Shown: piece by piece, positions 56,395-64,000 of the stretch
Layout of the letters: every line of letters starts with the position of its first letter
How positions within the stretch are numbered: the stretch's first letter is position 1
Assembly (NCBI GenBank): GCA_029582165.1
Contig: CM055890.1
Span: 9,117,787-9,181,786, forward strand
Reading direction: 5' to 3'
DNA from: Portulaca oleracea
Lineage: Eukaryota; Streptophyta; Magnoliopsida; Caryophyllales; Portulacaceae
Length of the DNA: 64,000 nucleotides
The notes under the pieces: generated by a model
What the model was told of the DNA's origin: nothing
The model's input: the letters and a program-made list of their open reading frames with translations, nothing else
Database searches by the model: none
Made by a program: the position numbers and the translations under genes

Positions 56395-56925
56395 TCACCG
56401 AAAGTGATGAAATAGTACGATAAACCTTCCTCTAGCACTAGTGCCCATAGGCCCACATACATCAATATGCATGCATCCTAACAATTCACTAGCTCGATCA
56501 CCAATTCCACTAAGAGGTGATTTAGTCATCTTATGCATCAAGCATGATTCACAAACATCGAACATTTCGAAGTTTAAGTTTTCCAAAAGTCTTACAATTC
56601 GTAGTTTCTGAATGAATTTATGATTAATATGACTAAGCTTACAGTGCTAGAGTTATGTTTTATTTGAGTCATTTGTTCAAACTCTTGACTCAACCACTAG
56701 AACTCTCTCGATCTTATCAAGGTGTTTTCATTGTCTTTCCAAGACTACTTCATTATGGAAACCTTTAAAATTTTTAAACATTCCGGCTCGAGATGCAACC
56801 CATAGACATGAATCACCATGTGTTATTTTCTTCATCTTTGAAGATTTGAAGTAATTCAATCTCTCGATCTGTATGTATGAATATTTGTTGGCACATTCAC
56901 CTTTTCTAGTAAAAGGTACAGTCAT
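56395..56925 (-). pseudogene. Family-A copia pre-integrase and integrase start
   Basis: The minus strand encodes HGDSCLW (about 56825) and then MFDVCESCLMHKMTKSPLSG and HIDVCGPMGTSARGRF. The second contains the zinc-binding CxxC of the integrase N-terminus, and HIDVCGP holds the first catalytic Asp. Frameshifts separate the parts. Confidence 0.85.
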
Positions 56926-58074
56926 GCTTTACAGACATCATATGTTTCAAAGTCCAATTATTGAAAATTCTATCACTGTGACGCTTCCGAATACGCTTTG
57001 ATTTACATGACTTAATAAATAGTTCCAAGGTTATTTTTGAACGTGAGTTCTTCCTTTTAAACCTTTTTTTCGATGTGTTAGATGTGTTTATCCGAGTCCT
57101 CTGTCTCTAACTGAGAGCTTGAAATCAAATTTCTACTTATAATAAGAACATAAAATCACCTATAAAGTTTTGTTATAGGTGTTGAGGAAACGGATATATA
57201 ATCAACTTTACATGAGGAGCTACTACTTTTTGCAAGTTCCTTTTGAAGGTTGACTTTCATCCTTTCAAACAATCTACTTTGCTGTAGATGCTACATAGTT
57301 CCATAAATGCGGGTTTTACAGCCTGTATCTAAAACCTAAAGTAGGTTTTATAAGGGTAAAGTGTATCATGTACACACTAACCTAGAGATGAAATCATATT
57401 TCTACTTCACAAGTTTTCCTTATAGTTCGAACATTTACGCTTCCAGTGTCATATAGCTAGCTTTACAATAAAGGCATACATGATTTGGTTGTTAATCAGT
57501 AGCTATCATTGGTTAGGTATGTACAACTATTTGTCCTTACGTTTCCTTTGACTTCTTGTCTTTGATAGATTTCTTAAATCTTATTACCCCTTCATTACAA
57601 GACTATCTCTCGTGGTCAACGTTTTGGCTAAGGGAGATTTGATGTTTTTCATGTTTTAAAATAATCATATTATTTTGAGCATAATCGCCATCAATTAGCC
57701 TTTATCGAGCTCAATCGAGACTATCTGGTTATTGGTTTCATAACTATCAACTCCAACTAGTTCCTTGAACTTGGTCTTGGGTTGGCAATATTGAAATACT
57801 TCCTCTAATCTTCAAACATTTTGAAGTTAAAGTCGCATGAATACTATGACATTATTTGGCTCGATTGACATCTTAATATTGATGTCTTCCTCAATGTTAT
57901 ATCAAAGACATGTTCCTTTTATTTGCGTCCAAAACAATCCTACGATGACGACACCAATTAAGGAATTGGTGCAATTTCTCTTCTCCTTCTCAAGGAGAAA
58001 ACAATATTTGATCAGCATTGGATGTTTGAGTCAGAAAACATAATTGATTCTACGAGGCAAATTGGTTTATTTTA
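56926..58074 (-). other. Decayed gag region of the family-A copia
   Basis: Position between integrase and the 5' LTR implies gag and protease. A possible zinc-knuckle relic (CLYCKAS, about 57465) is the only sign of it. No open frame survives. Confidence 0.45.
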
Positions 58075-58079
58075 GTTAT

Positions 58080-58645
58080 TGTTTCCGGAGAAACTAGGGT
58101 GAGGTGAGTTGGAAGGATCGGACTTACGTGGATGATGACAAGGTGAAACCTCGTGGCGCTCCCGACCTGCAAAAACAAGGTGTGCCTACAAAACAAGGCG
58201 TGCCCCGGGGTTTGGCCCCAGGAATGTTCCTCCGACGCTTAAGTTAGCACAAGGATCGAGAATAATTTATGTATATGGAGGGAAAGTGTATGTTCCGAGG
58301 TGGAGGGTGTGAGAGAGATTCTTTCACTAGAGAGGAAAGAGGAGTGTGTGTTCTTGGGAGTGGGAATGAGTACTTCTTAGGTCACGTCCCATCATGAATA
58401 TTAAAAGGGGTATTTATAGTGGAAATGTGAGAGAATAAATGAGATATTAAACTAGTCAGCCCTAATCTTGGGCAAGGAGGATTGGGGCCCTCCTTGGCCC
58501 ATGTGGGTTAGAAGTTGGCAAACTTAGCTCATTACCTTAATTAGGTAGGCCCATGATAGAGATTCAGCCCAAAGTGTAGCTGCTTACCTGGTGGATAATC
58601 TGATATGTCATATGACGTGGCCGGAGTGGGATTTTTACCATATCA
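58080..58645 (-). mobile_element. Solo LTR nested in the copia interior
   Basis: TG...CA ends (TGTTTCCGGAGAAACTAGGG at 58080 and TTTTTACCATATCA at 58645) are flanked by a perfect 5-bp duplication GTTAT (58075-58079 and 58646-58650). The orientation is inferred from a minus-strand TATA-like box (TATAAATA, about 58408-58416). One strong hairpin, GGGCAAGGAGG facing CCTCCTTGGCCC (about 58482-58512), lies upstream of that box. Length 566 bp, no coding sequence. Confidence 0.85.
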
Positions 58646-59645
58646 GTTATTATTCATCAAAATTAAACAGTATAATTTCAAATTAAAACACCTTATTAAC
58701 TCTTAGTGTTTCAATTTTAACCAAGACCCACAAGGCACATAGGCTCAAGTGGACTTTGGCCCTAGAAATTTGTATTGAATATAATATTTCTCTTCTTTGC
58801 TCTTAACCCAAACTATTTTGGTAGCTAATTTGAATTGACCTAACTCCCACCCTACTTAATAGGCAAAATAATTCGCTTTGGCGATATTATTTTTCATCTA
58901 AGAGGTGTTTGGTAGGTTGAACAATAAATCAACTTTGAGAGTAAATTTTATTAACCTAAACATGTGATTCTAAGTGAACTCATTAGAAATGCATAAAAGG
59001 CATAATAAAACAACATGTTATAACCAATTAAAGCATAAATAAATACATTAAAATCTCTAGTATAGCCACGTAGACTTAATCAAACTAATTTAACTAAGTC
59101 TCGAATATCTTCAACAAATCTGTTTTCAATTTGTAACTTCTTTGGACATGGCTCCCACTCGGACTGACGTATCTATTGTTGTTGAGCTCCCACTTAACTT
59201 GATGCCTCCACTTACAAAAATTTACAAACTAGACTTCTTACAAAGAGGATTTACAAGAATTAAAATAAACTTAACTAAAATTTAAATTTAAATAATTCAA
59301 CAATGGCATGCAGTCCGTATTTCATCCAACCTGGCATGCATGCCGATAAAACTGAGTATCTATAACTATACTAGAAGCACATGCAAACAAGCAATTTTCC
59401 AATAATTATATCAAATATAACACATGCTTAAGTAACAAATTATTAAGGCATATTATTGAAATTTAGCACACAAAAGGAAACAAATACTAAACAGTTTCAA
59501 CAAAGTTCCTAAATAGTTTGCATGATAACAAAAATAACAAATTTTCAAATTTTATCTTAATTGCCTAAACAAATTTAGACTTTAGGGAATACCTTTATAT
59601 ACAAGTTACTTAATTTTTTAAACTAAGTGCTCCAAAAGATATTAT

Positions 59646-60073
59646 GGCCCTGTTTGGCAAACAGCTGATAGCTGTTGGCTGATTGCATTGGCTGATTGTT
59701 GTTGGCTGTTTGTATTGGTTGATTGTATTGTCTGTTTGGATTGGCTGTTTGGAAAAGTTGTGATTGATAAAGTTAGCTAATTCTAAAAAATTTTTTGCTA
59801 AAATTTCATTTATACCCTTTATCACTAATATGATACAGTTAGCTGTTTGGATGGCATATGGTGTAAATTTAAACAACTTTTGGACAAAATAGTCTTTTCC
59901 ACAATCAGCCATTTACAATAGGCTACTCCCCTCAGCCTATTGAAAAATGGCATATTGGGACCAATAAGCTAATAGAATGGGCTGTTTACCAAACACCCCA
60001 ACAACCTATTTCACCCCCTAATAAGCCAACTTTTGCAATAGGCCAATGAATAGGCTGTTTACCAAACAGGGCC
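59646..60073. mobile_element. MITE with GGCCCTGTTTGG ends
   Basis: Left GGCCCTGTTTGGCAAACAGC and right GGCTGTTTACCAAACAGGGCC are inverted. Repeats of GGCTGATTG and GGCTGTTTG fill the left part, and their complements the right. The end sequence suits hAT or Harbinger elements. The duplication is unclear because the flanks are TAT/ATA-rich. Confidence 0.85.
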
Positions 60074-61102
60074 ATATATCTATTGAAAATTGTAAAGTTT
60101 CCTAAACTCAACAAATTCATAGGATTTTATACCTTACATCTGATTTAGCAACAATGAGATTCGATAATTAATTTCTTAAAAATTAATCCCAAACACCAAA
60201 AACACATTGTTGTCGACACTGTTGGCAACACGGATAGTGCGAATTGAACATGATCCATGTTGCTTCCTAGTGTCGTCTAATTAGTGCATGAAAATAACAT
60301 AAATAAAATATCAACGAATTTCAAAACTCAAAGACATAAAGTTTCTTATATTACAGAGTCATCCAATAACCTACTGCAAAATTTTCAGAATTTTATTAAA
60401 TTTACACAAATTTACAGAATTTAGAGAATTAAACTAATTTAAGTCACTATTGTACTGGAAAATTAAAGAGAACAATCTGATAAGTTTGAAATTTAAATTT
60501 TACAATTTTCCCACACAGAAGAGTCACCTAGTGAGCTTTTGTGAATTTTCCAGAATTTTAGCAAATTTCAAAAATTCTAGAAAATTTAGAGGAATAAACA
60601 ATTTTATTTTGCTGAAGATCTAAAAAATTAAAGAAAATAATTTAATGAGTCCAAAGCATCACATGAAAAATGTTTCCCACAAGTAAATTTTCAAAAATTT
60701 TAAAATTTTCTATAAATTTATAAAAATCAAAGAAATAAACAAATTTATTTCTCTTCAAAAATGGAAATTTTAATTAAAAATCTATTTTTATTGGGAAAAT
60801 TCTACAAAAATTAGTACAAGTCCAGAACACTTGCAAAAGCCACCAGTAATTTTCTTGGAACTTTTCGACAATGTTTGATATTTTATTTTGATTTTTCATT
60901 ATATTTACTCTAAATAGTCTAAATCAAAAAATAATTCTACAAAATTCTATTTTATGAATTAAAATTATTCTAGGTATTTCCTACTATTTAAAAACATTAA
61001 ACTTGATCGTTTCTAAAACAGCATAAATCATGCCAAGTTTGTGCTACTTTTAACAATTAAATAAGCATAAAAAGCATAATTGAAGGCAATAAGGAAATAA
61101 TA

Positions 61103-61143
<41 letters not shown>

Positions 61144-61300
61144 TAAAGTATAAAAATTTAAAAATAAAATTCTAGACTATTATTATGAATAGTAAAGATC
61201 AAAGTTTCGAAATTCGGGCACAAAATCTAATCTGGCAAATCCATAATATAATTCAACAAAATTATATTTGAATTAGGCATAAAAACATAAGCATACAATT
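60074..61300 (-). other. 5' internal part of the family-A copia
   Basis: AT-rich, no open frame. An AAT microsatellite occupies about 61094-61142. By position this is the leader between primer-binding site and gag, plus possibly unrecognised insertions. Confidence 0.5.
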
Positions 61301-62158
61301 GGTGGCTCCGATACCTCTGTTGGATTTTAGGTGATCTATTTCCTAAACAGATGCAGATTAATTGGTGAAATATTCAGAACAGTTATAAACAATTAATCAC
61401 CCAGGAAACTACATTTGCATAAGCTTAGTATTATACCTGATTTCTAATTCAACTGATGCAGATATTGACCTTTGAGATCCCAATGCAGAAATCCTCCCTG
61501 TAAGTCCATGCAGCACTCCGAAAACTCGATTGCTAGATCGACCCGATTGAGACTGATCTCAATATAAGATTTATGTGTTTAGGGTATTTTGTAGATTGTT
61601 TCAAGAAACAATAATGATAACAGTTAAATTGGGAGAGAAAGGAACTCAGGAAGTCACCCTAGTATCTTTCTAGAAGTCTCAAACAGTTGATAATAAGTCT
61701 CATAGGCAAGACTCATATTTATAGTGTTTGAGATTCTTGGAGAAGGAGAAGCAGCTTCATAACCGACTTATGCAAAACGCGCATCCAAGGTTCACCACGG
61801 TCGTCTGTAGTACCTAACCATGGTCCATGGTGACGTCTAGAAAACCAACATCACTAATGGACTGCACCATGGTCCATGGTACACCTACCACGGTCTGTAT
61901 CAGCTATGCCACAGTCCGTGGTGAGTTGATTCTCTATGGAATCAACGCTGACACTCACCAAAATAATACTATGTTATATTGGTGTACATACATTGTCCCT
62001 GGACACTGACTTGTATGACCTAGTAGGACCAAATAATATAGTTATAATTAAACACATTTAACTATAGATCACGAAGGTCTCTAGCAAAACGTTTGATCAC
62101 TATATGACTTTGGCTTGATTACTCCAATAAATCGAACCTTGTCGGGACATTTCCAACA
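61301..62158 (-). repeat. 5' LTR and primer-binding site of the family-A copia
   Basis: The LTR is 61318-62158 (841 bp), TGTTGGA...TCCAACA with 7-bp inverted ends. The minus strand continues GAGGTATCGGAGCCACC, close to the initiator-Met tRNA complement TGGTATCAGAGCC. TATA-like box at 61716-61723 (minus). Palindromic motifs ACCATGGTCCATGGT at 61817-61831 and 61866-61880 and CCACAGTCCGTGG at 61909-61921 lie 94-205 bp upstream of the box. Confidence 0.93.
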
Positions 62159-62387
62159 CCTATACCACTCCACCGATTGTTCAAGAAAAATATCTAGTAA
62201 GATTGTAAATAGTTGAATTGACACTGGCTGTAGTGGACGTAGATATGGATGTCGAGTTGGACGAGTCTTCTTGCCTTGACGATTTTTATGCACCGAATAC
62301 GCAGTCCTAGGATTGTGTCATGAGCAACCTTCCTCTCACGCTCAAGTCACTTTCTAACATAACCACTCTAGGCAAAGACTTAGAGAG

Positions 62388-62640
62388 GTGTTTGCCTATT
62401 TGGTTGTTAGCTTTTTAGGTACTGCTAGCTTTTTTACTAAAGTCAAAAAGTTATCAGCTAGTTTTCAAAAAGTTACGTTGAATAAACTTTTTGTAGTAGC
62501 TTTTCACAAACTACTTTACAGAACACCTTTCCTACAATCAACTAACTAAAACAGTTAGTCAAACAACTAATCCTAATAGCTACTAGCTACCAGTTACTAA
62601 CTAACAGCTAGTGGCTAACAGCTCGTTGCAAACATCGTTT
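62388..62640. mobile_element. Probable hAT-like MITE
   Basis: Left GAGGTGTTTGCCTATTTGGT and right TCGTTGCAAACATC share inverted GGTGTTTGC/GCAAACATC ends. AGCTACTAGCT- and AACAGCTAG-type motifs fill the interior, as in many hAT MITEs. The flanks ACTTAGAG and GTTTAGAT agree at five of eight positions. Confidence 0.6.
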
Positions 62641-62863
62641 AGATCCTTATTGAAAGCTAGATTGTTTCTTTTTTTTTTGTGAAAGAATTCGGTAGTTTGA
62701 CTAATTAATGCATGTCTTAAAATGTGTGAAAAAATAAGTAGGTATTTACGAGGAGGATGCATGATGGTAAAAGTATAATTACCACTTGGGTTATCGACCC
62801 TAATGGATGGCTTATGAAGCAAATTAACCATGAAGGATCAGGAGAATGATGAGGTTTTAAATT

Positions 62864-64000
62864 GTAAAAATGTGGGGATCAAGAAGGTTGAGGTAGCATG
62901 ACTTTTTTTTTTAAATATAATTTTTTTTATTTTTTGCCAATCACTTGCCGAGCTACCCTGTAAATTTTACGCCATAAAATTGCCATGGTTTATTAAAGTT
63001 GTAACCAAGGTTTTCCACTTAGTAAATCTATAAATTATTAAAGTTGTAACGATGGTTTAACACTGAGTGTGCCCACGAAGTATTCAACCACGAAAGAATT
63101 TCAACAATGGTGGTGTCCCCCCCCCCCGGTATCCATTTTCAGTCATTGCTCTCCCATCAACTCATTCTCATCAATAAATCAAACAAAGAAAGAAAACAAA
63201 CTTCATTACTATTTTCAACCACTGAGGAGTTAAAGAAGGAGAGAATCAAGAATGGAAAAATTGCATACCATCCACTGATTCTCTCTCTTTGCACCTTCAA
63301 GCTCCATTTTATAGAGAAACTTTCTCACAAACTGGAAACATGAACACAAAAATCTGATTATAGCAGAGGATTGAGTGAGTCAATATGTATAGTTTATCGA
63401 ATAACTCATAACATAAGAATAAAGCCTTTCAACTTCTTGCAAGTAGTTTAACTTCAAAATCCCCTGGAACCATATACCAGATGTTTAATCTCCAGCCTAA
63501 ATCACTATGTATTCGACATAACAAACCTTAATCTGGAGGAGCCTAGCACGACTGATTTCTCCAACAATCCAAACTTGCTAACTGTGGAGGTGGATAGAAT
63601 CTTTGTCTCCATTGGTCCGAAACAGGTGCATGACAGTGGAGACCTATGTCTGTGTCAAAGGTGGGTGAATCGAAATCAAACTTGTTTTCATTGTTTAATT
63701 TATTGATGAGAATGAGTTGATGAGAGTGTAATGACTGAAAATGGATGCGAAGGGGATCACCACCATTGTTAAAGTTCTGTCGTGGTTGAATAATTAATGG
63801 TTGCACTCAGTTTTAAACATGATTACAACTTCTATATTCCATGGTTTTACTCAACCATGGTTATAACTTAAATAAACCATGACAATTTTTTGGCGTAAAA
63901 TTTCCAAGGTAGCTCGGGCAAGTGATTGGAAAAAATATTAAAAACATGAATTAAAAAAAAGTCATGTCACCTCAACCTTTTTAGTCTCCACATATTTTAC
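62864..64000. mobile_element. Foldback/MULE-like element with long inverted repeats, cut by the window end
   Basis: The left part, from GTAAAAATGTGGGG (62864), is matched in reverse by the right part ending CTCCACATATTTTAC at 64000. Pairing includes AAGGTTGAGGTAGCATGACT facing GTCATGTCACCTCAACCTT, and CCATTTTCAGTCATT facing AATGACTGAAAATGG, for at least 300 bp per arm. The 400-bp centre (about 63240-63640) is not recognised. Long inverted arms suggest a Mutator-like or foldback element. The right limit and any target duplication lie outside the window. Confidence 0.8.

Larger units (their letters stand above)
51558..62158 (-). mobile_element. Large family-A copia element with perfect target duplication
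   Basis: The element is bounded by CCTAT at 51553-51557 and 62159-62163, a perfect 5-bp duplication. The 5' LTR (minus strand) is 61318-62158, next to a primer-binding-like GAGGTATCGGAGCCACC (61301-61317). The 3' LTR is 51558-53403 and contains a 1.1-kb foreign segment. The purine tract TAAGTGAGAGAT adjoins at 53404. Internally only scraps of gag, integrase and RT can be read. Two LTR-like segments and a MITE have inserted since. Without them it is about 8.5 kb. Confidence 0.93.

Noticed and set aside
6431..61921. Compensatory changes between family-A motifs (CACGG..CCGTG versus CATGG..CCATG) as proof of selected base pairing
   Set aside because: Both changes are what CpG deamination on the two strands would give, so they do not by themselves show structural selection. 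The family-C arms are better evidence.

Overview
The window is repeat-rich nuclear DNA of a flowering plant, most likely a eudicot. The evidence is spliced genes with GT-AG introns, plant-type Ty1/copia, Ty3/gypsy, LINE, hAT, Harbinger, Stowaway and Mutator elements, and one plant host gene. The species cannot be named from sequence alone. I see one intact host gene, a five-exon ERD4/OSCA3.1-type (CSC1-like) channel gene on the minus strand at 31645-38289. Nearly everything else is mobile DNA or its debris, so the layout is best read as an insertion history.

Left part (1-21200): a decayed copia pol and 3' end (1-3581); a gypsy-type LTR (3582-4980); a LINE fragment split by a hAT MITE with a perfect 8-bp target duplication (5008-5966); the LTR and 3' internal part of a minus-strand copia 'family A' (5967-7190); a CACTA-like block; and a 4.06-kb gypsy derivative (7890-11950) whose two outer ends are both copies of the same U5 LTR terminus, inside a perfect 5-bp duplication. 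A second LINE (about 12960-20640) is split by a whole minus-strand copia (13372-20166), which is itself split by a gypsy solo LTR (15337-17125). A Tourist-like and a Stowaway MITE follow.

Middle part (21201-31119): a Harbinger-like outer element contains a chain of three elements placed end to end in one TA microsatellite: a Pack-MULE carrying a PPR gene piece, a 5.2-kb element full of internal repeats, and a second MULE carrying a C2H2 zinc-finger piece. Next come the ERD4/OSCA gene and then an almost complete minus-strand LINE (40325-45114) with a 19-bp target duplication.

Right part (45134-64000): AT-rich DNA; an internally deleted copia (47539-48710); a 10.6-kb minus-strand family-A copia with a perfect CCTAT duplication (51558-62158) that hosts two LTR-like insertions and a MITE; and a foldback element cut by the window end.

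Two observations stand out. First, the gypsy derivative at 7890-11950 looks like an integrated retroelement cDNA with U5 termini at both ends, made by template switching. Second, four unrelated LTR families each carry a cluster of 4-8 short GC-rich palindromes, different in sequence per family but always just upstream of a TATA-like box. Boundaries marked 'about' were judged by eye, and no alignments or database searches were run.
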